In this document: in pieces, positions 14,178 through 24,116 of the stretch | How positions within the stretch are numbered: position 1 is the first letter of the stretch | Layout: every line of letters begins with the position of its first letter | Source of the DNA: Caulobacter sp. AP07 | GTDB taxonomy: Bacteria > Pseudomonadota > Alphaproteobacteria > Caulobacterales > Caulobacteraceae | Length of the DNA: 37,671 bases | Assembly (NCBI RefSeq): GCF_000281955.1 | Contig: NZ_AKKF01000172.1 | Location: 1-37,671, forward strand | Direction: 5' to 3' | The notes under the pieces: generated by a model | The model's database searches: none | Told to the model about the DNA's origin: nothing | What the model saw: the letters and a program-made list of their open reading frames with translations, nothing else | Translations under genes and position numbers: made by a program

Positions 14178-14957
14178 CTACCCCAGCGCCTTCCAGCCGA
14201 ACGCCAGCAACGGCCCGCTGTCGGCCGCGAAGTCGGCGATGACGGCGGGCAGGTCGGGGCCGGCGATCTCGGCGCCGGTCAGGGGACGGCGGACCAGCCA
14301 GCGGGTGCGCTTGAGCGCGGGCTCCAGCGGGCCGCCGGCGTGATCCTCGAAGCCCTTGGGCATGCGCTTGACCGGATCGCCCGGCTCGATCGGCAGACCG
14401 GCCTTGGCCAGCGCCTTCTCGACCTTGGTCCAGGCGGCCGGATCGGCGGCGATCGCCCGGCGGAAGGCATCGATATGCGGGCGTTCGGTCAGGTAGAAGC
14501 CGGCCGCCGCGAACGGGCCGTGGCCATAATAGCCCTCGTCCTCGCCGCGCGCCGACGGCAGGGTCGACGGGTCCAGCGGATCGATCGTCTCGGGGTCGAA
14601 CGCCGGCCGCGAGCCGCCCTCGGGCTCGATATGCACATAGACCAGTCCCGGCGACAGCTTCTGGCCGTCGCGCGTGAGCGTGGCCGAGACGTGGGTCTTG
14701 TAGGGCCGCTTGTCCTTGGAGAACCGCACGTCGCGGTGGATGCGGAAGAGGCTCTTCTTCGGATCGCCCGCCAGCGGCAGGCCGCGCGCCGCGAAGGCGT
14801 CGTTCAGGGCCAGGATCAGCGCGGCCAGGCTCGGCTTGAGGCTGTCGTCATAGGTAGCGCGGTGGGCGGCGAACCAGTCGCGGTCGTTGTGCGCGGCCAG
14901 GCCGGTCAGGAAGGCCAGGTCGGTGGTCGCGAAGCCGGGGAACGGGGTGTGAGTCAT
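14178..14957 (-). CDS. DUF2461 family protein
   Basis: A 259-residue protein of the DUF2461 (TIGR02453) family, function unknown. Recognisable blocks: FPGFATTDLAFLTGLAAHNDRDWFAAHR at the start (family: F-L-x-x-L-xx-N-N-x-x-W-F), SLFRIHRDVRFSKDKRPYKTHVSA in the middle, and YVHIEPEGG, GFYLTERPHIDAFR, LKRTRWLVRR towards the end. No signal peptide. The ATG at 14957 starts the conserved region; an upstream ATG at 15035 would overlap operator-like palindromes and is rejected. Divergent from the SnoaL-like gene. Confidence 0.85.
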   Translation of the reverse strand: MTHTPFPGFATTDLAFLTGLAAHNDRDWFAAHRATYDDSLKPSLAALILALNDAFAARGLPLAGDPKKSLFRIHRDVRFSKDKRPYKTHVSATLTRDGQKLSPGLVYVHIEPEGGSRPAFDPETIDPLDPSTLPSARGEDEGYYGHGPFAAAGFYLTERPHIDAFRRAIAADPAAWTKVEKALAKAGLPIEPGDPVKRMPKGFEDHAGGPLEPALKRTRWLVRRPLTGAEIAGPDLPAVIADFAADSGPLLAFGWKALG

Positions 14958-14995
14958 GCCCGTTATGCTAGCGCCGAAACACCACGCGCGTCCCT

Positions 14996-15038
14996 GCTGA
15001 CAAGTGCTGTCAGCAACCTGCGCCAAATGGAACATTTG
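14996..15038. promoter_or_regulatory. two operator-like palindromes in a divergent promoter
   Basis: GCTGACA-AGTGC-TGTCAGC (14996-15014, perfect 7-base arms) and CAAATG-GAA-CATTTG (15024-15038, perfect 6-base arms) lie ten bases apart between the DUF2461 gene and the SnoaL-like gene. Placement in a divergent promoter suggests binding of a dimeric regulator. The regulator is not identifiable from this window. Confidence 0.4.
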
Positions 15039-15118
15039 AAGAACAGAAAACCTTGCGCGCTGTCCCGGACGGGTGGAGTTTCGACGCCGACACCAACCCC
15101 AATCCCAGGAGCATCCGC

Positions 15119-15472
15119 ATGAGCACCCAAGAGATCGCCACCGACCTGGTGGCCCTGTGCAAGGCCGGCAAGTTCGACGAGGCCGGCGAAAAATACTGGG
15201 CCGACGACGTGGTCAGCTACGAGGCCATGCCCGGCGACATGGCGCGGATCGCCGGCAAGGACGGCGTGCGCGGCAAGGGTGAATGGTGGGCCGCCAACCA
15301 CGAGGTGCACGGCGTGGAAGTGACCGGCCCCTATGTCAACGGCGACCAGTTCGCGGTCGGCTTCAAGATGGACGTCACGCCCAAGGCGTCCGGCGAGCGG
15401 ACCACCATGGACGAGGTCGGCCTCTACACGGTCCGCGACGGCAAGATCGCCGAGGAGCGGTTCTTCTACTGA
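15119..15472 (+). CDS. SnoaL-like / NTF2-fold protein
   Basis: A 117-residue protein of the SnoaL-like NTF2 fold. It has the usual order: helical start (IATDLVALCKAGKFDEAGEKYWADDVVSYEA), GKDGVRGKGEWWAANHEVHGVEVTGPYV, VGFKMDVTPKASGERTTMDEVGLYTVRDGKIAEERFFY. Family members are small barrels with a hydrophobic pocket, either enzymes (isomerases, cyclases) or binding proteins; the active-site residues are not conserved enough to predict which. AGGAG precedes the ATG at 15119. Palindromes in its promoter region suggest specific regulation. The composite repeat at 15488 follows the stop. Confidence 0.8.
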   Translation: MSTQEIATDLVALCKAGKFDEAGEKYWADDVVSYEAMPGDMARIAGKDGVRGKGEWWAANHEVHGVEVTGPYVNGDQFAVGFKMDVTPKASGERTTMDEVGLYTVRDGKIAEERFFY

Positions 15473-15487
15473 GGACGCTCCCCTCCC

Positions 15488-15582
15488 CGTCATCCCCCGA
15501 CTTGTTCGGGGGACCCAAGCGGCGCTTCCGATGATCACCGGGTAGCTCGGCTTGGGTCCCCCGCATGAAGCGGGGGATGACG
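15488..15582 (+). repeat. 95-bp composite inverted repeat (GTCATCCCCCG family)
   Basis: Left half CGTCATCCCCCGACTTG... continuing GGGGGACCCAAGC, a variable centre of about 30 bases, and right half GCTTGGGTCCCCC... ending GGGGGATGACG. Each half is itself a hairpin and the halves are mutually complementary, so the unit can fold as one long stem or two short ones. The element at 28031-28119 has the same two halves in the opposite orientation. Confidence 0.85.
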
Positions 15583-15627
15583 ACCGTGAGGGCCGCGGGA
15601 GCTGGCCCGCCGCAAAATCCCGAAACG

Positions 15628-15981
15628 CTACAGCTCCAGGAACGCCTCGAAGCCGCCGAAGATCATCCGCTTTCCGTCGAACGGCATGTTGGTCATGCTG
15701 TCCTTCAGGCGCGTATCGGCCATCACCTTGGCCATGATGTCGTCGCGCGACGCCTTGTCCTTGTAGGTGACCCACGAGAACACCACGACCTCGTCGTCCT
15801 TGGCCTGGACGGCGCGCGGGAACGAGGTGAGCTCGCCGTAGGGCACGTCGTCGCCGATGCATTCGACGTAGGACAAAGCGCCGTATTCCATCCAGACCGA
15901 CCCGCCCAGCTGGGCCATCTTCCTGTAGGCGTCGAGATTGGCCTTGGGGACCGCGAGCACGAAACCATCGACATAGGACAT
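15628..15981 (-). CDS. DUF1428 (YbaA-like) family protein
   Basis: A 117-residue protein matching the DUF1428 family (E. coli YbaA): MSYVDGFVLAVPKANLDAYRKMA start, EYGALSYVECIGDDVPYGELTSFP in the middle, EVVVFSWVTYKDKASRDDIM, and PFDGKRMIFGGFEAFLEL at the end. The fold is a dimeric ferredoxin-like barrel; the function is unknown. Complete and of normal length. Upstream of the start is a TTTCGTC-rich region with no obvious operator. Not evidently in an operon. Confidence 0.9.
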   Translation of the reverse strand: MSYVDGFVLAVPKANLDAYRKMAQLGGSVWMEYGALSYVECIGDDVPYGELTSFPRAVQAKDDEVVVFSWVTYKDKASRDDIMAKVMADTRLKDSMTNMPFDGKRMIFGGFEAFLEL

Positions 15982-16053
15982 GGCGTCCTCCCTTTTCGTT
16001 GTGACGAAACAAGGACGCTCGGGCGGCGGACGTTCCGACAGCGGCGTGCGATT

Positions 16054-17013
16054 TTACCGGGCGACAGTCCGCAGGGCGGCCAGCCGGGACGGCGCGAACA
16101 GCGAGCGCGGCTCGGCGGCGACCAGGTCGCGGGCCCAGGGGTCCGAGTTCTCCAGCCAGGCGCGAAGCTGGCCAGCAGCGCGCGGATCGCGGGCCCGCAG
16201 TTGGACCAGGACGGCGGCCAGGTCGCGGTCGGCGGCGGTCAGGGCCGCGCGTTGCGGGGCCAGGCCCGGCCCGTCATAGCGCTCGAAGACCAGGCCCAGC
16301 CGGCCGCGCGCCGCCTGGACCATGGCGATCGCGGCGGCCGGGTCGTCATGGTCCAGGGCCATCAGCCCGGCCCGGGCGGCCCGGCGGGCGTCCTCGACCA
16401 GGTCGGCGGCCTTCGCGGCGCGGGTCGGCTGGGGCGGACAGGCGGCCGGCGACAGGGCGCGGACATAGGCCGCCAGCCCGTCCAGCACGGCGGGCGGCGG
16501 CTCGGCCCCGTCGAACTCGTCGGTGACCAGGCCGTGGATGAAGGTCTCCAGCGCCCGGCCGTCCGGCGCGCGGGACACCTTCAGGGCGGACGCCGGCCCG
16601 CTGAGGTCGGGAATGGGCTTGGGGTTGTCGATCCCGTCCCCCCGGTGGCTGCTGAACAGCGACGAGGTGACGTCGGCCGTGCCCGGCGGGCCCGAGACGC
16701 CGGGGAACTGGAAGTCGGGGTTGGACCGCCCCTCGCGATGGCAGGACTCGCAGGCCAGGCCGGCCCGCGCCGCCTGGCCGCCCAGCAGCAGCGGCGAGCG
16801 GAAGGCGGCGCGACCCAGCTCGACGCGATAGGCGGTCTGGGCGTCGGGCGCGGCCGACAGGCATTCGGTCGGCGTCCGGCCCAGGGCGTCGGTCAGGTCG
16901 ACGCCGGCCGGCAGCCAGCGCAAGGCCCGCAGCGACGGGACGGTCGACGCGGCCAGGGCGCCGGCGGTGGTGAGGGCGGCCAGGACGAGGGCCAGGCTCA
17001 GCTTGCCTTGCAT
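16054..17013 (-). CDS. secreted c-type cytochrome (MauG/peroxidase-like fragment)
   Basis: A 319-residue exported protein: residues 1-22 form a signal peptide (LSLALVLAALTTAGALAAS). One haem-binding motif, C88-E-S-C-H92, followed by PGVSGPPGTADVTSSLFSSHRGDGIDNPKPIPDLSGP and a region like the FIHGLVTDEFDG / LAAYVRAL end of cytochrome c peroxidases. Only one CxxCH is present, where di-haem peroxidases have two. The last 110 residues are alanine- and arginine-rich helices without a recognised domain. Probably a periplasmic electron-transfer protein. Downstream of the TPR gene on the same strand with 74 bases between, so probably one transcript. The ATG at 17013 begins the signal peptide. Confidence 0.7.
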   Translation of the reverse strand: MQGKLSLALVLAALTTAGALAASTVPSLRALRWLPAGVDLTDALGRTPTECLSAAPDAQTAYRVELGRAAFRSPLLLGGQAARAGLACESCHREGRSNPDFQFPGVSGPPGTADVTSSLFSSHRGDGIDNPKPIPDLSGPASALKVSRAPDGRALETFIHGLVTDEFDGAEPPPAVLDGLAAYVRALSPAACPPQPTRAAKAADLVEDARRAARAGLMALDHDDPAAAIAMVQAARGRLGLVFERYDGPGLAPQRAALTAADRDLAAVLVQLRARDPRAAGQLRAWLENSDPWARDLVAAEPRSLFAPSRLAALRTVAR

Positions 17014-17087
17014 GGACACTGACGCCCCCACGGCCTTCGCCTGAAAGACGGAAAGAATGCGGGAATCCAAGCCCAGACCACCGCGCT

Positions 17088-18065
17088 CTAGCGCGGCGGC
17101 TCGTGGCCCAGGTCGATCCATCGCCGCAGGTCCTCCGCCTGCGGACAGCCGAAGCCGCAGATGTCGTCCAGCTTGGCCAGCATGCGCCGCGCCCCGGCCA
17201 TGTCGCCGCGCTCGACCTTCAGCTCGCCATAATATTCGGTGGCGCCCCGGTGGTCGGGATCGATGGCCAGGGCCTGGCGGTAATAGGTCTCGGCGTGTGC
17301 ATAGTCCCCCAGCTTGCGGTGGGTGTAGCCGATATAGGTCAGGACGTCCGGGTGCGGCCCGAAGGCGGTCTCCGCCGCGCCCAGGGCCGACAGCGCCTCG
17401 GGGTAGCGGCGGTCGTTGATCAACCCGACGGCCGTCAGATAGGCGTGGTCGCCCTCGGCGGCGTCGGGAACCAGGGTCGGCGGCGCGCCGCGCAGCGCGG
17501 CCGGGGCCAGCGGCGACAGGGCCGCCTCGACCGCGGTCACGGCGCCCTTCAGTTCGCCGGCCTGGGGACAGGTCTCGCCGCAGGTCGCGGCCTTGGCCTT
17601 CAGCAGGTCGAGTTCGGCCTGGGCCTTGTCGGTCTCCTTCAGCCGCGCCAGGGTCACGCCCAGAGCCTGATGACCGGCCACCCGGTCGGGATCGATCTTC
17701 AGCACCTTCTCGAACGAGCGCCTGCCGCCCTTCAGGTTGCCCTGCTCGGTCTGGGCCGCGCCCATCAGCAACAGCACGTCAGCGTTCTTGGGGGTGACCG
17801 TCAGGACATGGCCGAAGGCCTTTTCGGCGCCCTTGTAATCCTTGTCGCGCAGGGCCGCGACGCCCTTGGCGTACTCCGCGGCCGCGTCGTAGCTGGGCGT
17901 CGACATGCTGGGCATCGACCCCATCGAGCCGCCTCCTCCGCCGCCGTCGGCCAGGGCGACCCCGCCTGCGGCCCATATGAGCAGCGCCGCCGCCATCGAC
18001 AGCAGCATGGGTCGTTTGACGAGAGTCACGGCCTTCCCCCATTTCGGCGGATCGAAATTCAACAT
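17088..18065 (-). CDS. periplasmic TPR protein with two CxxxC motifs
   Basis: A 325-residue secreted tetratricopeptide-repeat protein. A signal peptide ends near GGVALADG; a glycine/serine/methionine-rich linker follows (GGGGGGSMGSMPSMST). TPR units lie at about 60-160 and 205-295 (AAEYAKGVAALRDKDYKGAEKAF, DVLTYIGYTHRKLGDYAHAETYYRQALAIDP). Two cysteine pairs, C162-GET-C166 and C303-GFG-C307, each end a TPR block and share the pattern CGxxCPQAxxL. The second resembles the ICGxxCEEYxxL tail of many proteobacterial TPR proteins. Start uncertain: ATG 18065 has no Shine-Dalgarno, and GTG 18029, behind GGGGGAAGG, would give a more compact signal peptide. Likely co-transcribed with the cytochrome gene. 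Confidence 0.75.
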   Translation of the reverse strand: MLNFDPPKWGKAVTLVKRPMLLSMAAALLIWAAGGVALADGGGGGGSMGSMPSMSTPSYDAAAEYAKGVAALRDKDYKGAEKAFGHVLTVTPKNADVLLLMGAAQTEQGNLKGGRRSFEKVLKIDPDRVAGHQALGVTLARLKETDKAQAELDLLKAKAATCGETCPQAGELKGAVTAVEAALSPLAPAALRGAPPTLVPDAAEGDHAYLTAVGLINDRRYPEALSALGAAETAFGPHPDVLTYIGYTHRKLGDYAHAETYYRQALAIDPDHRGATEYYGELKVERGDMAGARRMLAKLDDICGFGCPQAEDLRRWIDLGHEPPR

Positions 18066-18233
18066 AACGTCGTTTTTCGGAGTGCGCGACCCAAGATTCT
18101 CCAGCTCACAGTCGCCCTTCGAGGCGGCTAGTGCCGTTGTCCTGCCGGAGGAAAGGGTCGTGGGGTTAGGTCCGCGTGCGCTTCAACAAATCACGCGCCG
18201 GCCGCGTTGCGTCTGAAATCCTCAGAGGCGAAA

Positions 18234-19724
18234 TTACTCAGCCGCCCATCCGAGCTCGCGGGTATAGTTCTGAAGCTTTGTAAGAATGTATTGCGCAACC
18301 GTTGATCTATATTTTGGCGCAAGAAACTCCCCCTTTCGCCAGGTATATTCAATCGCAATTACAGAATCATTATATATAATAGCATTATCCGGAATCAGCT
18401 GGCAAAAGTCTAGAATCTTCTCACAACTAACTATAAATTCTGGAGAGCCCTCCTTTGCGCTGGCAGCCAGAAAAGCACGCCAAGCATCTGCCATTATACT
18501 ATTCAACTTCTTGTCTTTTCCAAGATTGAAGCCGCGCTCTGCAAGCAATTGAAATGCAGCGGCAGCGTCCTTGGCTGGCGTCCCCCTGCCTTCAAATCGC
18601 GAAAGCGTCTCGCCGCGAAGCAGCTTTCCGACGTCCGTTCGGCCAAGATCTCGAACTGCTCGGGAAGCTCCAACGCGCGGAACACCCAAAGAGTCGAGGA
18701 ATTCATCAGGGGTTGGCCCACAATTTCTGATCGCTGACATGGTTGCAGCAGGTGACAAGAACAGCACATGCGCGTTTAACTGAACAATCGCTCGCGTCAG
18801 CAAACCTGGGCGGGTCGCCCACCATTTCCCAATAACAGAATCAGGCGTCGCAGCAAGAAGCCCCGATGTATCCAATAGCCCATACCGACTACTGTTCGTC
18901 AAAGATGAAAGAACACCAGGATCGTCACTTTCACTAACAATTACAATTACAACTTCTACTGGCTTCTGGAGACTCTTACGAAGCGAAAATAAGTTTTTGT
19001 TAAAGTCGTTTTTTATTTGCCTAAGAAATTCCCCCAATGATGGATATTCATCAGGGCGATAGTTCCTAGGATCGACCCCAATACCCTCCAGGCTATCGAC
19101 AGAGTTAGTCAACCTAAGCGTGTTAATGGCAACATCAGCCCATGTGTCTCGTGGCGGACCATTTATCTCAAGAACTTTTACAGGTTGTCTGCCGGCTATC
19201 GCTTCATATCTTGAACCGATCTGGGTCGCGGCTTCATTGTCGGTTTCGGGCCAAAATATCACCGCTGCTAACCCGCCGGGCGGGGCCCGCAGGAAACGCT
19301 TGATCGCCGAGAGCTCCTCCGCACTGGGAGGCGATGACTCCCGGTGATCGACGTTGATCGGTATTACGCGCTTCTCGTTCGCGGGGAATGCCTTACAGAA
19401 ACGCTCAACTTCTCCCGCCAGCGCGTCGAAGGTAATCGCACCATTGTACTGTAGCGTCGGAGTAAAATCCTTCGCACGCCATTGATTTGCTGACGCTGCA
19501 AAGGTGGTCTTTCCGGCTCCAGATTCACCGGCCAGGGGCACTAGCGTACCCTGCCCTCCTGATCGAACAGAATCTACGACACTTGCCAGATGATCGAGAG
19601 ATCCCTCCGTAGGCTCGACCAAAATATTGGCTAACTGGTCGCCCACGAGACTATGCAAAGGCTCGTAGCGGTCAGGAAGCTTCAAAGATGAGAGCAGATC
19701 GATCCGCTCTTTGTTTGATGTCAT
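18234..19724 (-). CDS. P-loop NTPase of unknown function, foreign composition
   Basis: A 496-residue protein I cannot assign to a named family. A clear Walker A motif, GESGAGKTT (66-74), stands after a 60-residue N-terminal region. A Walker B is not certain; hydrophobic strands ending in acidic residues (AAVIFWPETD, VEVVIVIVSESDD) are candidates. The C-terminus reads NDSVIAIEYTWRKGEFLAPK then RSTVAQYILTKLQNYTREL, an arrangement not incompatible with a nuclease-like or nucleic-acid-binding module but unproven. Base composition is visibly lower in GC than every neighbour, with codons such as ATA, TTA and AGA that the other genes avoid (for example around 18356-18400). It stands alone, with housekeeping genes on both sides. 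A single-gene defence or regulatory ATPase acquired by transfer is plausible. Confidence 0.75.
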   Translation of the reverse strand: MTSNKERIDLLSSLKLPDRYEPLHSLVGDQLANILVEPTEGSLDHLASVVDSVRSGGQGTLVPLAGESGAGKTTFAASANQWRAKDFTPTLQYNGAITFDALAGEVERFCKAFPANEKRVIPINVDHRESSPPSAEELSAIKRFLRAPPGGLAAVIFWPETDNEAATQIGSRYEAIAGRQPVKVLEINGPPRDTWADVAINTLRLTNSVDSLEGIGVDPRNYRPDEYPSLGEFLRQIKNDFNKNLFSLRKSLQKPVEVVIVIVSESDDPGVLSSLTNSSRYGLLDTSGLLAATPDSVIGKWWATRPGLLTRAIVQLNAHVLFLSPAATMSAIRNCGPTPDEFLDSLGVPRVGASRAVRDLGRTDVGKLLRGETLSRFEGRGTPAKDAAAAFQLLAERGFNLGKDKKLNSIMADAWRAFLAASAKEGSPEFIVSCEKILDFCQLIPDNAIIYNDSVIAIEYTWRKGEFLAPKYRSTVAQYILTKLQNYTRELGWAAE

Positions 19725-19889
19725 AGCGACCCCGGCGGCGAATTTGACATCAACGTGGCCAGCTATTTGATTCGTGTCACTCTACTTTCACTCCAACCTC
19801 GGTCGCCCCCGCTCCCCAAACTCACCAGCGGCAATACCGCAGAGGTCATGCTCAAACCCTATGGAAGCTCACCACAAGATCGGCAACCG

Positions 19890-19924
19890 CCCTCGTGATC
19901 TAGCCGCCAGCTAGACCACGAGGG
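19890..19924 (-). terminator. terminator of thiC
   Basis: CCCTCGTGATCTAGC and GCTAGACCACGAGGG form a 15-bp stem with a 5-base loop, beginning 13 bases past the thiC stop. The one mismatch on the plus strand is a G-U pair in minus-strand RNA, so the structure fits the thiC transcript better than the other strand. Confidence 0.7.
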
Positions 19925-19937
19925 CGACAACTCCACG

Positions 19938-21812
<1,875 letters not shown>

Positions 21813-21867
21813 ACCCGGACGTGTCGTGCTAAGTCGGTCTACGGAAAGGGTTTTTTGGCCCGGTCCG

Positions 21868-21961
21868 CGTTCCCTCCCTTCGCCGGCATGACCCGGATCA
21901 GGTTCGACGGGTCAGGGCCTGCGCCCAATCTCAGCCGCGCGAAGCGGCCCCCCGGTGAACG
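21868..21961 (-). ncRNA. TPP riboswitch (THI element)
   Basis: The minus strand carries the conserved thi-box pieces in order: GCGGCTGAGA, ACCCGTCGAACCTGATC, GGGTCATGCCGGCGAAGGGA. Outer stem P1 is CGTTC (at 21961-21957) with GAACG (at 21872-21868). Upstream, CCCCCCG and CCGGGGGG can pair with each other across the 5' side of P1, which would compete with the aptamer. Lies about 80 bases before thiC. Confidence 0.95.
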
Positions 21962-21990
21962 GGGGGACACTAGGCCGACTGACGTGCGGG

Positions 21991-22500
21991 TCAAGGGCGC
22001 GGCGCAAGCCTGTCCCGCGCGCGGTCCAGCAGGGAGCGCCGGGCCAGGGCCCGTTCCAGCCGCTCGAGCGCCGCCAGCGCCGCCTCCGCCTCCTGGTCCA
22101 GCTCGACCGCCGCCTCGGCCAGGGCGCGCCACAAGGGCGCCAGCCGCTCGACCAGGGCCTGGCCCTGGTCGGTCAGCCGCAGGGCCCGCCGCCGCCCGTC
22201 GCGAGCGTCCGCTTCCCAGCTGATCAGCCCGGCCGCCGTCAGGGCCTGGCGTACCTGGCTGACGGCGACGTGGCTGACCTCCAGGGCGGCGGCCAGCTCG
22301 CCCACCGACAGGGGCCCGAACAGCGACAGCAGGTTGAGCACACCGAACCAGCGCTGTTCGAAGTCCACGCCGATTTCGGCATAGAGCCGCCCGGCGTCCC
22401 GGTCGATCCGCTCGGACAGGCGGCGCAGGCGCGCGCCGATCGCCGCCGCCCCGGCGCGGGTGGTGTAGGCGCCGAGATCGGGTGGGTCCGCATCCGCCAT
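21991..22500 (-). CDS. MarR family transcriptional regulator
   Basis: A 169-residue winged-helix regulator. The central part has the MarR signature: QRWFGVLNLLSLFGPLSVGELAAAL, then the recognition helix VSHVAVSQVRQALTAAGLI and the wing DARDGRRRALRLTDQGQAL. Helices on both sides would form the dimer interface. The ATG at 22500 is preferred over a TTG two codons upstream because of GGA at suitable spacing. Divergent from the beta-lactamase-fold gene with a GTAAG/CTTAC palindrome between, so it probably represses itself and that gene. Ligand unknown. Confidence 0.88.
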   Translation of the reverse strand: MADADPPDLGAYTTRAGAAAIGARLRRLSERIDRDAGRLYAEIGVDFEQRWFGVLNLLSLFGPLSVGELAAALEVSHVAVSQVRQALTAAGLISWEADARDGRRRALRLTDQGQALVERLAPLWRALAEAAVELDQEAEAALAALERLERALARRSLLDRARDRLAPRP

Positions 22501-22511
22501 TGACAATATCC

Positions 22512-22523
22512 GTAAGCACTTAC
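22512..22523. promoter_or_regulatory. probable MarR operator
   Basis: GTAAG-CA-CTTAC, a perfect 5-base inverted repeat, sits in the 59-base gap between the MarR gene and the divergent hydrolase gene, where repression of both promoters would be expected. Confidence 0.5.
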
Positions 22524-22559
22524 ATTTCTGGAGCTCAGCTTTAGCGGAGATCGGCGCGG

Positions 22560-23984
22560 ATGAACAGACGGCGTTTCATGGCGGCTTGCGCCCTGGCGGC
22601 CGGGAACGGATGGGCGTCCGACAGCTGGCGCCAGGCCCTGGATCCCTCGGAACCCCAGGCGGCGCGGGCCTGGCTCCGGCGATGGCTGGCGGTGTTCAAT
22701 ACCGGCGATCCCGTCGCCTATCGCGCCTTCGTCCTGGCCCACGCCCCCGACCTGGCGCCCTATGTCGACGAGGACCTGGGGGTGCTGGAGGCGTCCGGCG
22801 GTTTCGACCTGCTGCGCACCGAGGTCGCGGGCCCCGACGCGGTGACGGCCTTCGTCAAGGACCGCGCCTGGGACCGGTTCTCGAAGGTGACGCTCAGCGC
22901 CGAGGGCGACGCGAAGATCTCCGACCTGACCTTCGGCGGCGCCCCGGCCCCGGCCGGGTTCCAGGTCCCCCGGCTGGACGAGCGCGCGGCGGTCGCGGCC
23001 CTGGCCGCAAAGCTGAAGCGCCAGGCCGGCGCGGGGCTGTTCTCCGGCGCCGTCCTGGTCGCCCGAAGCGACCGGACGCTGTTTCGCGCCGCCCATGGCC
23101 TGGCCGACCATGACCGTCGGCGGGCCAACACCCCGGGCACGCGGTTCTGCATCGGCTCGATGGGCAAGATGTTCACCGCCGTGGCGATCGTCCAGCTGAT
23201 CCAGGCCGGACGGCTTGGCCTGACCGACACCGTCGCCACCCACCTGCCCGACTATCCGAACCCGGCCCTGGCCAGGCGCCTGACCATCGAACAGCTGCTC
23301 ACCCACACGGGCGGCACGGGCGACATCTTCGGCCCGTTCCACGACGCCCACGCCGCCGAACTGGTCACCCTGGCCGACTATGTCCGGCTCTACGGCCCGC
23401 GCGCGCCGGTCTTCGAGCCGGGCGCGCGGTGGGGCTACAGCAACTACGGCTTCGTGCTGCTGGGGGCGATCCTCGAGCGGGTCGGCGGCCAGCCCTACGA
23501 GGCCTGGTTCGCCGAGCGGGTCTTCCGGCCCGCCGGGATGACCGCCACCAGCCAGCGCCCCGACGGCGGCGGCCCGACCGCCCTGCCCTATACCGGCACC
23601 GTCCGCTCCGGCCTCCACGCCCCGACGCCCTATCTGGGCCTGCCGGCCGGCGGCGGCTATTCCACGGTCGACGACCTGCGCGCCTTCGCGACCGCCCTGA
23701 ACGACCACCGGCTGCTCGACCCCCGGCACACCGCGCTCCTGACCACCGGCCGGGTGGACGCCTCCGGCGGTTCGCGCTGGGCGCTCGGCTTCAGGGTCCA
23801 GACCCGCAACGGCGAGCCCTGCCACGGCCACGGCGGCGGCGCGCCGGGGGTCAACGGCGACCTGGCGATCTATCCCCGCTCGGGTTACGTGACCATCGCC
23901 CTCGCCAACCGCAGCCATCCGATGGCCGCCAACGCCAGCGAATATGCCGGCAACCGCCTTCCGACTCCTCCGACGACGACGTGA
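22560..23984 (+). CDS. Tat-exported serine hydrolase, beta-lactamase/penicillin-binding fold
   Basis: A 474-residue protein with a twin-arginine start (MNRRRFMAACALAAG). Residues 25-140 form an extra domain similar to NTF2-like linkers found before this fold. The serine beta-lactamase-like domain follows: S200-x2-K203 in IGSMGKMF, Y293-S-N295 in GYSNYGF, and HGHGGGAPG in place of the KTG triad, as in class C-like esterases and D-aminopeptidases. LTHTGGTGDIFGPF is also typical. Real substrates could be esters, peptides or beta-lactams; resistance should not be assumed. Divergent from and probably controlled by the MarR regulator. GGAGA precedes the ATG. Confidence 0.85.
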   Translation: MNRRRFMAACALAAGNGWASDSWRQALDPSEPQAARAWLRRWLAVFNTGDPVAYRAFVLAHAPDLAPYVDEDLGVLEASGGFDLLRTEVAGPDAVTAFVKDRAWDRFSKVTLSAEGDAKISDLTFGGAPAPAGFQVPRLDERAAVAALAAKLKRQAGAGLFSGAVLVARSDRTLFRAAHGLADHDRRRANTPGTRFCIGSMGKMFTAVAIVQLIQAGRLGLTDTVATHLPDYPNPALARRLTIEQLLTHTGGTGDIFGPFHDAHAAELVTLADYVRLYGPRAPVFEPGARWGYSNYGFVLLGAILERVGGQPYEAWFAERVFRPAGMTATSQRPDGGGPTALPYTGTVRSGLHAPTPYLGLPAGGGYSTVDDLRAFATALNDHRLLDPRHTALLTTGRVDASGGSRWALGFRVQTRNGEPCHGHGGGAPGVNGDLAIYPRSGYVTIALANRSHPMAANASEYAGNRLPTPPTTT

Positions 23985-24116
23985 CGGGGCCGACCTTCAC
24001 GAACGCGTGAGGCCTGTATCGATACCGCCGGCATGCCCGAATAGCGGGATGTGACCTGACGGGCCCATCCGGCCGCCGTCCGGTCGCGCACGCAAGCAGG
24101 CAAGGAAAATATCGGC

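Noticed and set aside
18066..19937. Integrated element with attachment-site repeats around the NTPase gene
   Set aside because: I looked for direct repeats in 18066-18233 and 19725-19937 and found none, and there is no integrase or tRNA at either edge, so only composition supports transfer.
22560..23984. Antibiotic-resistance beta-lactamase
   Set aside because: It has SxxK and YSN but HGHGGG in place of KTG and an added N-terminal domain, as in esterases and peptidases of this fold. Resistance cannot be claimed.
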